A stretch of DNA of 64,000 bases from Falsirhodobacter flavus. Lineage in GTDB: Bacteria > Pseudomonadota > Alphaproteobacteria > Rhodobacterales > Rhodobacteraceae. Below, piece by piece: positions 27,646 through 35,525 of the stretch. Each line of letters starts with the position of its first letter. Position 1 is the stretch's first letter. The notes beneath the pieces are model-generated. The model made no database searches. It was not told the origin of the DNA and was given only the letters and a program-made list of their open reading frames with translations. The position numbers and the translations under genes are program-made. The DNA lies in the NCBI GenBank assembly GCA_029846755.1, contig JARWBI010000005.1, positions 1 through 64,000 on the forward strand, given 5' to 3'.

Positions 27646-28341
27646 ATGAGGATCGGCTTCCCGCTGCCCGATTGGACACCACCGCCCCCACCCACGGGCG
27701 AACCGTTGGAAGGTCGCTTCGTGCGGCTCGAAAGGCTCGACATCGCGCAGGCGGATCAGCTGTTCGACGCCTTTGCCGAAGGGGGCGACGCGCTTTGGAC
27801 CTACATGCCGCATGGTCCGTTCCAGCGCGGGTGCTTCCATGCCTGGATCCGCAAGATGCAGGGCAGCGCCGATCCGTGCTTCTATGCCATCCGCGATCTG
27901 GAGACGGGCCGTTTCGCGGGCATCTCCGCCTATCTTCGGATCGCGCCCGAGGCCGGGTCTATCGAAGTCGGTTGGCTGACCTTTTCGCCCAGTATCGCGC
28001 GCAGCCCCAAGACGACCGAGGCGATGTTCCTGATGATGGAATGGGCCTTCCGGGCGGGCTATCGGCGGTATGAGTGGAAATGCGACGCGCTGAACCTGCC
28101 GTCGCGGAGGGCGGCACAGCGGCTCGGGTTGTCCTATGAAGGCACGTTCCGGCAAGCCACCGTCTACAAGCAGCGCAATCGCGATACGGCATGGTTTGCG
28201 GCCATCGATGGCGAATGGCCCGCGCTGGAGACTGCGTTCCGCGAATGGCTCTCGCCCGCCAATCTGGACGGCGGGCAGAAGCGCTCGCTGTCGGAACTGA
28301 CCGCGCCGATTCTCGTGGCGCGCGATCCTGCTCTTGGTTAG
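27646..28341 (+). CDS. GNAT family N-acetyltransferase
   Basis: A 231-residue acetyltransferase of the RimJ/RimL-like branch. Recognisable parts are VRLERLDIAQADQLFDAF near 26-43, the acetyl-CoA region EVGWLTFSPSIARSPKTTEA, and the C-terminal KCDALNLPSRRAAQRLGLSYEG with GTFRQATV. The substrate cannot be read from sequence; relatives modify proteins or small amines. Start ATG at 27646 follows GGAGGATT. A short membrane protein gene follows nine bases later. Confidence 0.85.
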   Translation: MRIGFPLPDWTPPPPPTGEPLEGRFVRLERLDIAQADQLFDAFAEGGDALWTYMPHGPFQRGCFHAWIRKMQGSADPCFYAIRDLETGRFAGISAYLRIAPEAGSIEVGWLTFSPSIARSPKTTEAMFLMMEWAFRAGYRRYEWKCDALNLPSRRAAQRLGLSYEGTFRQATVYKQRNRDTAWFAAIDGEWPALETAFREWLSPANLDGGQKRSLSELTAPILVARDPALG

Positions 28342-28350
28342 GCTGCGCGA

Positions 28351-28620
28351 ATGACCATTACAGCCGCCATCGTCCTTTTCGCAGTCACTTGGTTCCTGAC
28401 CCTGTTTATCGTCCTGCCGCTGCGTTTCACCTCGCAGGCCGACGCGGGGCATGTGGTGCCGGGAACGCCGCCCTCGGCCCCCTCGACCGAGGTGGTGGGG
28501 CGCAAGATCAAGATCACCACCATTGTGGCGGTGATCCTGTGGTGCCTGATGGCGGGCGTGATCGTCTTCGGCGGGATCACGATCCGCGATCTGGATATTT
28601 CCGGCGTGATGGACCGCTAA
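28351..28620 (+). CDS. DUF1467 family membrane protein
   Basis: An 89-residue inner-membrane protein with two helices: IVLFAVTWFLTLFIVLPL (about 7-24) and TTIVAVILWCLMAGVIVFGG (about 56-75). Between them is a polar loop containing GTPPSAPSTEVVGRKIKI. This matches the short alphaproteobacterial DUF1467 family, whose function is unknown. The stop codon overlaps the 3' end of the convergent EI24 gene by four bases. Confidence 0.82.
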   Translation: MTITAAIVLFAVTWFLTLFIVLPLRFTSQADAGHVVPGTPPSAPSTEVVGRKIKITTIVAVILWCLMAGVIVFGGITIRDLDISGVMDR

Positions 28621-29300
28621 CGCGACAGGCGGTGGAACAGGTGGGTGAAGGTCGCCACCCCCAGCACCGGCACGATCAGATTCAGGATCGGCACCGACAG
28701 CGGCACCGCCATCATCGCCCCGGCGAGCCAGACCTGCGCGGCATGGCGGCGGCGCATCGCATAGGCCGCCTGCCGCCCGATCCGGCGCATCGCCACAAGC
28801 ACGAAATACTCGCGGCCCAGCAGAAACCCGTTCATCACGATGAACAGCAGCGGCGCGAAGGGTCCGGCAAACAAGAACACGAACAGGCCGATGATGTTGG
28901 CGACCAGAAGGATGCCGAAGGCGCCCGCCGCCTCGCGCAGCTGTTCGGACATTGGCAGCGGAGGCGCCGGGGGCAGGGTGTAATGCCGATCCTCTACCGC
29001 CGCCGCCACGTCTTCGAGGAACAGTCCCGTGAAGGCCGAGGCCACCGGCACCATCAGGAACACCGACGCCGCCAGCATCAGCAGCACCGAGCCCCAACCC
29101 GCCACCGTATCCAACCCGCCGACCGGGCCGATCCACGGCAGCACCACCTGATCCGGCACCAGCCAGACCACTGCCCAGTTCGCCAACCAGCCGAGGCCGA
29201 CCAGCAGCGCCAGCGTCAGTGCGACGCCGATCATCACGACGCGGCGAAAACGGCGGTCGCCGATCTGGCCCAGTGCCTTCAGGAAATCACCGAGGATCAT
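28617..29300 (-). CDS. EI24 domain (CysZ-like) membrane protein
   Basis: A 227-residue polytopic membrane protein of the EI24/CysZ family. Hydrophobic segments include VVMIGVALTLALLVGLGWLA (about 17-36), SVLLMLAASVFLMVPVASAF (about 70-89) and a pair near 130-165. The C-terminus carries PILNLIVPVLGVATFTHLFH, typical of the family. CysZ imports sulfate in other bacteria; whether this one does is unknown. The ATG at 29300 overlaps the nitroreductase stop as ATGA, which fixes the start and indicates coupling. Confidence 0.83.
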   Translation of the reverse strand: MILGDFLKALGQIGDRRFRRVVMIGVALTLALLVGLGWLANWAVVWLVPDQVVLPWIGPVGGLDTVAGWGSVLLMLAASVFLMVPVASAFTGLFLEDVAAAVEDRHYTLPPAPPLPMSEQLREAAGAFGILLVANIIGLFVFLFAGPFAPLLFIVMNGFLLGREYFVLVAMRRIGRQAAYAMRRRHAAQVWLAGAMMAVPLSVPILNLIVPVLGVATFTHLFHRLSR

Positions 29301-29872
29301 GCGTCGATCCATGTAGTGATCGCCGCCACGTCCGGGCGCGGGCGATCCGGCGGCGCCGAGGTTTCGGTGCCGATATGCACGATCCCGGCGACCCATTCCT
29401 CCGGCCGGAGGCCCAGCGCCTCGACAAAGCCGCGGTCATGGGCGGGCCAACCGGTCAGCCAGTTTGCGCCCCAACCCGCCGCCTCGGCCGCGTTCAGCAG
29501 CGAGAGGCACACGGCGCCGACCGAAAGCGTCTGTTCGATCTGCGGGATCTTGTCGGATTCCTTGGGACTGGCGACGACCATGACGGCAAGGTTGCCTTGG
29601 TCGAACTGCTGCCGACCCTTCGCGCGTTTTTCTTCGTCCAGCCTGAGGGTTGTGGCCCGTTCTTCAGTCAGTGCCGCAAGCCGTGCCATGGCGCCGGGAC
29701 CGATCACGACGAAGCGCCACGGCTCCAGCTTGCCATGGTCGGGGCTGCGGGCGGCGGCGGTCAGGATCGGGCCAAGCTCCTCCCGCGAGGGGACGGGCAT
29801 CGCCAGTGTCTTGGCGGGTCGGGACCGCCGGGACAGCAGGAATTCGGTGACGGCGGGCTTGGCTTGGGGCAT
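29297..29872 (-). CDS. Nitroreductase family protein
   Basis: A 191-residue FMN-dependent oxidoreductase close to YdjA-type minimal nitroreductases. The N-terminus has FLLSRRSRPAKTL (flavin phosphate site) and AARSPDHGKLEPWRFVVI. GAVCLSLLNAAEAAGWGANWLTG near 117-139 is the conserved dimer and flavin helix. The natural substrate is not predictable. It is coupled by a four-base overlap to the downstream EI24 membrane gene, and is the third gene of a minus-strand run starting at 30758. Confidence 0.85.
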   Translation of the reverse strand: MPQAKPAVTEFLLSRRSRPAKTLAMPVPSREELGPILTAAARSPDHGKLEPWRFVVIGPGAMARLAALTEERATTLRLDEEKRAKGRQQFDQGNLAVMVVASPKESDKIPQIEQTLSVGAVCLSLLNAAEAAGWGANWLTGWPAHDRGFVEALGLRPEEWVAGIVHIGTETSAPPDRPRPDVAAITTWIDA

Positions 29873-29922
29873 CGGTGTCTCCTTCGCCCGCAGATTTGGG
29901 CGACGGGGGCCGAGGGGTCAAG

Positions 29923-30531
29923 TCATTCGCTGCAAACGTAAAGCGCACCGCCCACGGCCACGACGGAAACCGCCGCTGCTGCCAGCCCCACGGGCGTTGC
30001 CAAAGCCGCGCTGGCTGCCGTGCCCGCCGTGCCGATCGCCCCGGAAACGGCCGAGGTTGCGCCCGACAGCACCACCGCGCCGCCCGGATGCACCGCCGCC
30101 GTCGCGCCGTTGATCGTCGCCACCGTGTCTGCGGTCTGCGCGGCCAGCCCCGCCACCTGCCGCGATGCCCCGACCGAGGCATTCACACGCTCGCAGAAGC
30201 TGCGGCTGGGCTTGCGGCACGCAAGGTAGGCGTCGCGCGGGCCTTCGGCATAGCCGGCATAGGTCTGCGCGCCCTCGTCCCATTGCAAACAGAACGGGCT
30301 GCGCTGGGCATCGGTCAGATCCGGCGTCAGGTGGCGCAGCGTCACATATCCGGGGCAGCCATCGCCGAAGCGGCCCGTCAGCGCCTCGCGGTAGCTGCGG
30401 TTGGCCGACAGCTCCTCGTCGTTCGGTTCATAGAACAGGTCCATCCGCAGCCCGCTGACCGATGTGGTGCAGGTGCGCGGTTCGGCCAGCGCCATCGTCG
30501 GCAGCAGGAAAAACAGGGCGGCGAGTTTCAT
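29923..30531 (-). CDS. Exported protein of unknown function
   Basis: A 202-residue protein with a signal peptide (MKLAALFFLLPTMALA, residues 1-16). Six or more cysteines in the first 120 residues (RTCTTSVS, DGCPGYVTL, SPFCLQWDE, YLACRKPS, SFCERV) suggest periplasmic disulfides. The last 70 residues form an Ala/Gly/Val-rich hydrophobic stretch ending ALYVCSE, perhaps a membrane anchor. I do not recognise a named family. The start ATG overlaps the upstream 76-residue gene as ATGA. Confidence 0.7.
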   Translation of the reverse strand: MKLAALFFLLPTMALAEPRTCTTSVSGLRMDLFYEPNDEELSANRSYREALTGRFGDGCPGYVTLRHLTPDLTDAQRSPFCLQWDEGAQTYAGYAEGPRDAYLACRKPSRSFCERVNASVGASRQVAGLAAQTADTVATINGATAAVHPGGAVVLSGATSAVSGAIGTAGTAASAALATPVGLAAAAVSVVAVGGALYVCSE

Positions 30532-30758
30532 TTCGCGATCCGGTAGCTGCCTTCGGGCAGGTTCAGCGCGGCGGCAAGATCGCGCGCCTGCGCCATGGAC
30601 AGTGTCAGGCGCATCGGCTCTCCGGTGATGGCATCAAGCTGTTCCAGCGTGATGCATTCCTCGAAGGCGCAGATGGTGACGTCTTCCTCAAGCGAGGCGC
30701 TCCCCTCGTCGATGAGGGTGATGACGGTCGCGTCGAAATCGTGCTCGATGGTGAACAT
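30528..30758 (-). CDS. Small acidic protein of unknown function
   Basis: A 76-residue acidic cytosolic protein: MFTIEHDFDATVITLIDEGS, then ECITLEQLDAITGEP and LTLSMAQARDLAAALNLPEG. The predicted mix is beta-rich at the front and helical at the back. No known family. The four-base overlap with the following exported protein gene makes translation likely. It heads a minus-strand run of four genes. Confidence 0.65.
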   Translation of the reverse strand: MFTIEHDFDATVITLIDEGSASLEEDVTICAFEECITLEQLDAITGEPMRLTLSMAQARDLAAALNLPEGSYRIAK

Positions 30759-30858
30759 GCGGCAAGGTTACGCCGCAACGCCGCGAAAGGCCACCGGAAT
30801 GTGTGTTTCCCGCGCCCGCGCCCGTGATACATCTGACCCACCCTTGATGGAGGAATGA

Positions 30859-31581
30859 ATGCGCTGGATCGGACTGGTTTCTGGATTTGCCCTGCTGGGG
30901 GCATGCGCCCCGATCCCGGCGCAATATGGAAGCGAGCAGGTGCCGGTATACGAGGCCGTGGACAGCGGCCCGCCGATGGGTGCCTCCGTCGCCCGGTCCA
31001 CTTTCAACACGGTCGTGCGCCGGGTGCAGCCCGTGGCGGAACGGATGTGCCGAGAGCGGACCCGAGGGGCGTCCTGCGATTTCCAGATCTCCATCGACCC
31101 GAAGCCGGGCCAGCCAGCCAACGCCTATCAGACCGTGGATGCTCAGGGGCGGCCCGTGATCGGCTTCACCCAGGCGCTGATCGCCGATGCGCGCAACGCG
31201 GACGAATTGGCCTTTGTGCTGGGCCACGAGACGGCGCATCATATCGCAGGCCACCTGAACCGCCAGCAGACCAGTGCCATGGCGGGCGCGGTTCTGGGCG
31301 GGCTGATCGGGTCCATCGGCGGACTGGATGCGGGGACCATCGAATCGTTGCAACAGGCGGGGGCGGGGCTGGGCCAGCGGACCTATTCCAAAAGCCACGA
31401 GCTGGAGGCCGACGCGCTGGGCACCGACATCGCCATCGCGGCGGGATACGATCCGGTGCGGGGTGCGGCCTTCTTCAGCCGTCTGCCCGATCCGGGCGAC
31501 CGTTTCCTTGGCACCCACCCCGCCAGCGGCCAACGGATCGACGTGGTGCGCCGACGCGCGCAGCAGGTCCGCGGATACTGA
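30859..31581 (+). CDS. M48 family metalloprotease lipoprotein
   Basis: A 240-residue zinc protease. The N-terminus is a lipoprotein signal with lipobox LLGAC (Cys16). The zinc motif is HETAH at 123-127, followed by SHELEAD at 179-185, which provides the third ligand Glu. This is the Oma1/LoiP/BepA-like type, expected to act in the periplasm on damaged outer-membrane proteins. Two cysteines (Cys64 and Cys73) may form a disulfide. The stop TGA overlaps the next ATG by one base, coupling it to the YigZ-type gene. Confidence 0.88.
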   Translation: MRWIGLVSGFALLGACAPIPAQYGSEQVPVYEAVDSGPPMGASVARSTFNTVVRRVQPVAERMCRERTRGASCDFQISIDPKPGQPANAYQTVDAQGRPVIGFTQALIADARNADELAFVLGHETAHHIAGHLNRQQTSAMAGAVLGGLIGSIGGLDAGTIESLQQAGAGLGQRTYSKSHELEADALGTDIAIAAGYDPVRGAAFFSRLPDPGDRFLGTHPASGQRIDVVRRRAQQVRGY

Positions 31582-31934
31582 TGCTGCAACTGGAAGGGAT
31601 CATCAGCGACCGGGGATCGAAATATTCTGTCTCGGGCGGGGCAGTCGCCAGCCGCGCCGATTGCGATGCGTTTCTGACCGACCTGCGCCGGGTCAAGAAA
31701 TACGCCAAGGCCACGCATAACAGTTGGGCGGCCATCCTGCCCGATGGCGGGATCAAGGCGGATGACGGCGAAGCGGGGGCGGGCGCGGCGATCCTGCGGA
31801 TGCTGGAGCGCGAGGGGCTGGCGGCCCATATCGTCGTCGTCACGCGCTGGTATGGCGGGGTGCAGCTTGGCGGCGACCGCTTCCGCCATGTGACCGACAG
31901 CGTGCGCCAGTATCTGGCTGCCTTGGAACCCTGA
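31581..31934 (+). CDS. YigZ/IMPACT family protein (UPF0029)
   Basis: A 117-residue protein with the single IMPACT N-terminal fold: SRADCDAFLTDLRRVKKYAKATHNSWA, then DDGEAGAGAAILRMLE and VVVTRWYGGVQLGGDRF. YigZ proteins usually have about 200 residues with a C-terminal RNA-binding-like domain; here that domain is absent. Cellular function is unclear; eukaryotic IMPACT affects translation control. The ATG at 31581 uses the last base of the protease stop. Confidence 0.82.
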   Translation: MLQLEGIISDRGSKYSVSGGAVASRADCDAFLTDLRRVKKYAKATHNSWAAILPDGGIKADDGEAGAGAAILRMLEREGLAAHIVVVTRWYGGVQLGGDRFRHVTDSVRQYLAALEP

Positions 31935-31979
31935 CCGCCCGAAGACGTTGATTTGACGAACCATCGAACGGAGGAAACG

Positions 31980-32318
31980 ATGAGCAGCGTCATTTCGAGC
32001 ACCGATGTCAATGGCACCACCGTCTACAGCCCCACGGGCGAACATCTGGGCAGCATCGACCATCTGATGATCGACAAACAGTCCGGCAACGTCGCCTATG
32101 CGGTGATGGGCTTCGGTGGATTTCTGGGCCTGGGCGAGGCGCACCACCCCGTGCCGTGGCGCAAGCTGCGCTATGACACCTCGCTGAACGGCTACGTCAC
32201 CGACATCACCAAGGAACAACTGGAAGGCGCCCCGGCGCGGCCCGACGACTGGAGCGACAACCGCGATTACGCAACTTCGGTCTACGGCTATTACGGCGTC
32301 GCGCCTTACTGGCTCTAA
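31980..32318 (+). CDS. PRC-barrel domain protein
   Basis: A 112-residue protein with one PRC-barrel: GEHLGSIDHLMIDKQSGNVAYAVMGFGGFLGLGEAHHP spans residues 19-56, followed by VPWRKLRYD. The remainder is polar and Tyr-rich (SVYGYYGVAPYWL). Such stand-alone barrels are common in alphaproteobacteria and often stress-linked. Start ATG at 31980 follows GGAGGAAACG. Confidence 0.82.
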   Translation: MSSVISSTDVNGTTVYSPTGEHLGSIDHLMIDKQSGNVAYAVMGFGGFLGLGEAHHPVPWRKLRYDTSLNGYVTDITKEQLEGAPARPDDWSDNRDYATSVYGYYGVAPYWL

Positions 32319-32716
32319 TTCGTGCGGCGGGGCGGCAGGAAGGGCAGGGGCGCGACGGGGATGCCGTCCTCGATCAGCGCCTTGGCATCTTCGGGCCTCG
32401 CCTCGCCATAGATCGACCGGCCCGGCGCATCGCCGTCATGGATGCGCCGGGCCTCGGTCGCGAAGTCGGTGCCGACATATTCCGAATTCGCCTCTACCTT
32501 CGCGCGAAGCTCGGCCAGCGCTTTTTCACGGTCGGTGGCGGGCTCGCTCAGCGCTTGGCGGACGGCGGGCGCCATCAACGCCTTCTTCACCTGCGTATCG
32601 CCGCATTCGGGGCAGATGACGTGTTTCGCGCCGTGCAGCCGCTCGAACGCCTCGCCCGACGCGAACCAGCTTTCGAACGCATGCCCGTTCGCGCATTTCA
32701 AACTGTAGCGGATCAT
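32315..32716 (-). CDS. DUF1178 family zinc-ribbon protein
   Basis: A 133-residue protein starting MIRYSLKCANGHAFESWF. Cys8 with the later CPECG pair (about 36-39) makes a probable zinc ribbon near the N-terminus. The acidic helical middle and the end RSIYGEARPEDAKALIEDGI PVAPLPF are the DUF1178 signature. Function unknown. It overlaps the PRC-barrel gene end by four bases, convergently. Confidence 0.85.
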   Translation of the reverse strand: MIRYSLKCANGHAFESWFASGEAFERLHGAKHVICPECGDTQVKKALMAPAVRQALSEPATDREKALAELRAKVEANSEYVGTDFATEARRIHDGDAPGRSIYGEARPEDAKALIEDGIPVAPLPFLPPRRTN

Positions 32717-32765
32717 GCGTCCCGTCCCGTCGATCGCCCGTCAGATAAGCAAACGGGCGAAAAGA

Positions 32766-33326
32766 TCAAGCAGGCTCGAACGCCGCGATCAATTCCGAAA
32801 GCTGCGGCTCGTTCACCAGCGATGCCGCTTTCATAGGAGAGAACCAGCCGCGCTTGCGCTGCTTCGCCTCGGGGTATTTGCGCGCCAGATCGGACACTTC
32901 CATCGGATAGACTTCCACACGACAGGGCAGTGCGACCTCTATCTTTAACTCCCGCGACACGATCTTGGCATAGTCGAACGTCCCAATCACCGCCGGCGCG
33001 ACCGCACCCGTCACGCCCGCTTCTTCCCAAGCCTCACGCGCTGCCATGTCGGGGTCGGACACGCCATCCTTCGGCCAGCCCTTCGGGATGACCCAACGCC
33101 CCGTCTCGCGGCTGGTGATAAGAAGAATGCGAACGCGGTTATTCTTTCGCTTCCAACAAAGGGTGCCAAGCTGGCGATGCATGTCCAGCCCAATATCAAT
33201 ACGGTCGAGTTTCAATCCACTGCCTCCGCCGCGTGGCCCCGTCTCCGGGTCCGCAGTTCTTTTTTGTTCTGTGATGATTGTCGCGTGATTTGCGAAGGTT
33301 TCAAGACAGTGCGACATTTTTTCCAT
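32766..33326 (-). CDS. NUDIX hydrolase
   Basis: A NUDIX pyrophosphohydrolase of up to 186 residues. The Nudix box is GWPKDGVSDPDMAAREAWEE then AG: catalytic REAWEEAG is intact, but the Glu normally seven residues before REUxEE is Val, as in some diphosphoinositol-type members. PKGWP before the box is typical. The first 48 residues are not conserved-looking. Starts at 33326, 33317 or an internal Met are all possible, and no good ribosome site decides among them. Substrate unknown. Confidence 0.78.
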   Translation of the reverse strand: MEKMSHCLETFANHATIITEQKRTADPETGPRGGGSGLKLDRIDIGLDMHRQLGTLCWKRKNNRVRILLITSRETGRWVIPKGWPKDGVSDPDMAAREAWEEAGVTGAVAPAVIGTFDYAKIVSRELKIEVALPCRVEVYPMEVSDLARKYPEAKQRKRGWFSPMKAASLVNEPQLSELIAAFEPA

Positions 33327-33397
33327 CTGGCGGTATGGATTGATCCGGCAGTTGCGTGGTCTAGGTCGTCAACTGCCGGTTTCGCAGGATGTTTCAC

Positions 33398-33907
33398 ATG
33401 CGGATGATTTTGCTTTGCGTGTTTCTGCCTGGCGCGGCGCTGGCCGCAATGCCGCATGGGCTGCATTTCGACTCCATCGACGGAGGAGAGATTGCGATGG
33501 ACGGGCTGCGCGGTCGCCCGATCCTCGTGGTGAACACGGCCTCCCGTTGTGCCTTCACGGCGCAATACGACGATCTTCAGGCGCTGGCGGATCGGTATCC
33601 GGCCCTTGCGGTGCTGGCCGTGCCGTCCGGCGACTTCCGGCAGGAACTTGCAAGCGGGGCCCAAGTGGCCGAATTCTGCGCGATGAATTTCGATCTGGCG
33701 ATACCAATAACCGACATCACGGCGGTAACCGGAACCTTGGCCCACCCGCTTTACGCCTGGCTTCGGCAGGAACATGGGTTCACGCCGGGATGGAACTTCA
33801 ACAAGGTGCTGATCGCCCCGGATGGGGAGCTCGATGCCACGTGGGGTTCGGCAGTCTCGCCTCGCAGCCCCGAGGTCATCCGCCGGATCGAGGCGCTTCT
33901 GCCGTGA
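33398..33907 (+). CDS. Exported glutathione peroxidase family protein
   Basis: A 169-residue thiol peroxidase of the GPx family. A signal peptide (MRMILLCVFLPGAALA) implies periplasmic location, unlike most bacterial GPx proteins. The peroxidatic cysteine is Cys51 in NTASRCAFT, and WNFNKVL near 130 supplies the Trp and Asn of the catalytic tetrad. The usual FPCNQF segment is changed to VPSGDF, so the catalytic Gln is not where expected. ATG at 33398 is preferred; ATG at 33389 adds three residues. The stop overlaps the next gene by four bases. Confidence 0.82.
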   Translation: MRMILLCVFLPGAALAAMPHGLHFDSIDGGEIAMDGLRGRPILVVNTASRCAFTAQYDDLQALADRYPALAVLAVPSGDFRQELASGAQVAEFCAMNFDLAIPITDITAVTGTLAHPLYAWLRQEHGFTPGWNFNKVLIAPDGELDATWGSAVSPRSPEVIRRIEALLP

Positions 33908-35022
33908 CACCCGTCTTCATCGGGTCCGAGATTTATCGCCATTCCAGCTATGGCCGGGCGCATCCCCTGCGCGTGCCGCGCGTGTCCACGGTAATGGACC
34001 TGTGCCGCGCGATGGGATGGTTCGCGCAGGGGCAATATCGCACCAGTCCCCGCGCGCGCCCCGCCGCGCTGGCGACATGGCACACGCCCGACTACATCGC
34101 CGCGCTGGAACGGGCCGAGGGGATGGCCGACCCGACGCCCGAAATGCACGACCGCCACCATCTTGGCACGCTGTCCAATCCGATGTTCGCCGAGATGTTT
34201 CGCCGCCCTGCCACCGGCGCGGGCGGGGTGATGCTGGCGGCGGAACTGGTGCGGGATGGGGGCGTCGTGCATGTGCCGGGGGGCGGGACGCATCACGGGA
34301 TGCCCGACCGCGCCAACGGGTTCTGTTATCTGAACGACTGCGTTCTGGGGATGCTGGCACTGCGGCGGCTGGGCGTCCGGCGGATCGCCTATGTCGATAT
34401 CGACGCGCATCACTGCGACGGGGTGCAGACTGCCTTCGCGGGCGACCCCGAGGCGCTGTTGATCTCCAGCCATGAGGAGGGGCGCTGGCCCTTCACGGGG
34501 CTTCTGGCCGATGACGGGGGCGGCAACTGCTTCAACCTGCCGGTGCCGCGCGGGTTTGGGGATGCGGGGATGGCGATGGTGCTGCATCGGCTGATCCTGC
34601 CGCGCCTTGCCGAATTCGCCCCGGATGCCGTGATCCTGCAATGCGGCGCGGACGGAGTGGACGAGGATCCGCTGTCGCGCCTGTCCATGTCCAACAACGC
34701 GCATTGGTCGGTGGTGGCGGCGCTGCGGGGGATCGCGCCGCGATACATCGTGCTGGGGGGCGGGGGGTATAACCCGTGGACGGTCGGGCGGCTTTGGTCC
34801 GGCATCTGGGCGGTGTTGGCGGGGCATGAGGTGCCGGACCGTCTGCCCGAGGATGCCTCGGCGGTGCTGTCGGCATTGGACTGGGGCGGCGGCGCGCGCC
34901 CGCCGCCGGACCCGCGCCTGCTTGTCACCCTGCGCGACGATCCCAGGCCGGGGATCGTGGACCCCGCGCTGCGCGAGCGGCTGGACTTTCTGGAAAGACG
35001 ATGCGCTGTTTCATTGCTCTGA
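33904..35022 (+). CDS. Histone deacetylase family amidohydrolase (AcuC-like)
   Basis: A 372-residue zinc-dependent deacetylase-like protein, relative of AcuC and acetylpolyamine amidohydrolases. Conserved pieces are PGGGTHHGMPDRANGFCYLND (active-site His pair) and YVDIDAHHCDGVQ (zinc Asp and His), followed by LQCGADGVDEDPLSRL and GGGGYNPWTV. Likely substrates are acetyl-lysine or acetylated small amines. GTG at 33904 overlaps the peroxidase stop (GTGA); the first residues MTPVFIGSEIYRH fit the family. It overlaps the downstream thpR by 22 bases. Confidence 0.88.
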   Translation: MTPVFIGSEIYRHSSYGRAHPLRVPRVSTVMDLCRAMGWFAQGQYRTSPRARPAALATWHTPDYIAALERAEGMADPTPEMHDRHHLGTLSNPMFAEMFRRPATGAGGVMLAAELVRDGGVVHVPGGGTHHGMPDRANGFCYLNDCVLGMLALRRLGVRRIAYVDIDAHHCDGVQTAFAGDPEALLISSHEEGRWPFTGLLADDGGGNCFNLPVPRGFGDAGMAMVLHRLILPRLAEFAPDAVILQCGADGVDEDPLSRLSMSNNAHWSVVAALRGIAPRYIVLGGGGYNPWTVGRLWSGIWAVLAGHEVPDRLPEDASAVLSALDWGGGARPPPDPRLLVTLRDDPRPGIVDPALRERLDFLERRCAVSLL

Positions 35023-35525
35023 CCCTGCCGGACGACATCCGATCCGCGCTGACGGTCCAGCAGTTCCTGCTGCCCTTGCCGCGCAAGGTGGAGCCCGAGG
35101 ATTTCCACATCACGCTGGCCTTCCTTGGCGACGCGGACCCCGCCCGGCTGGAGGAACTGCATGACGCGCTGGAACGTCTGCGCCTGCCGGCCCCTGAATT
35201 GCGGCTGGACGGGCTGGGCCTGTTCGGCGGCGGAAAGCCCCGGTCGGTCCATGCGCTGATCGCGCGGACGCCGGCGCTGGAGCATCTTCAGGCCAAGGTC
35301 GAACAGGCCGCGCGGATGGCGGGCTTTGCGCTGGAGCACCGGCGTTTCATCCCGCATGTGACGCTCGGGCGTTTTCCGCCGCCTGCAGCCGAGCTTGCCA
35401 TGCGGATCGAACGGCTGGTCGCGGCGACACCTCTGGCTTCGCGCATCTTTACCGCGCCGGATGTGGTGCTGTTCCAGTCCCGCCCGTCGGGATACGAGGC
35501 GCTAGCGCGCTATCCGCTGGATTAG
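35001..35525 (+). CDS. thpR: RNA 2',3'-cyclic phosphodiesterase
   Basis: A 174-residue 2H phosphoesterase (LigT family). The two HxT motifs are His36-Thr38 in FHITLAFLG and His119-Thr121 in PHVTLGRF, at family spacing. The N-terminus MRCFIALTLPDDIR is typical. It hydrolyses 2',3'-cyclic phosphate RNA ends; the physiological role is unclear. The 5' end overlaps the deacetylase gene and the 3' end overlaps the convergent Kdo transferase gene. Confidence 0.9.
   Translation: MRCFIALTLPDDIRSALTVQQFLLPLPRKVEPEDFHITLAFLGDADPARLEELHDALERLRLPAPELRLDGLGLFGGGKPRSVHALIARTPALEHLQAKVEQAARMAGFALEHRRFIPHVTLGRFPPPAAELAMRIERLVAATPLASRIFTAPDVVLFQSRPSGYEALARYPLD

Noticed and set aside
25474-29136. A 1220-codon leftward frame across aspS and neighbours
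   Set aside because: It crosses several confident genes on the other strand and shows no domain; a GC-driven artefact.
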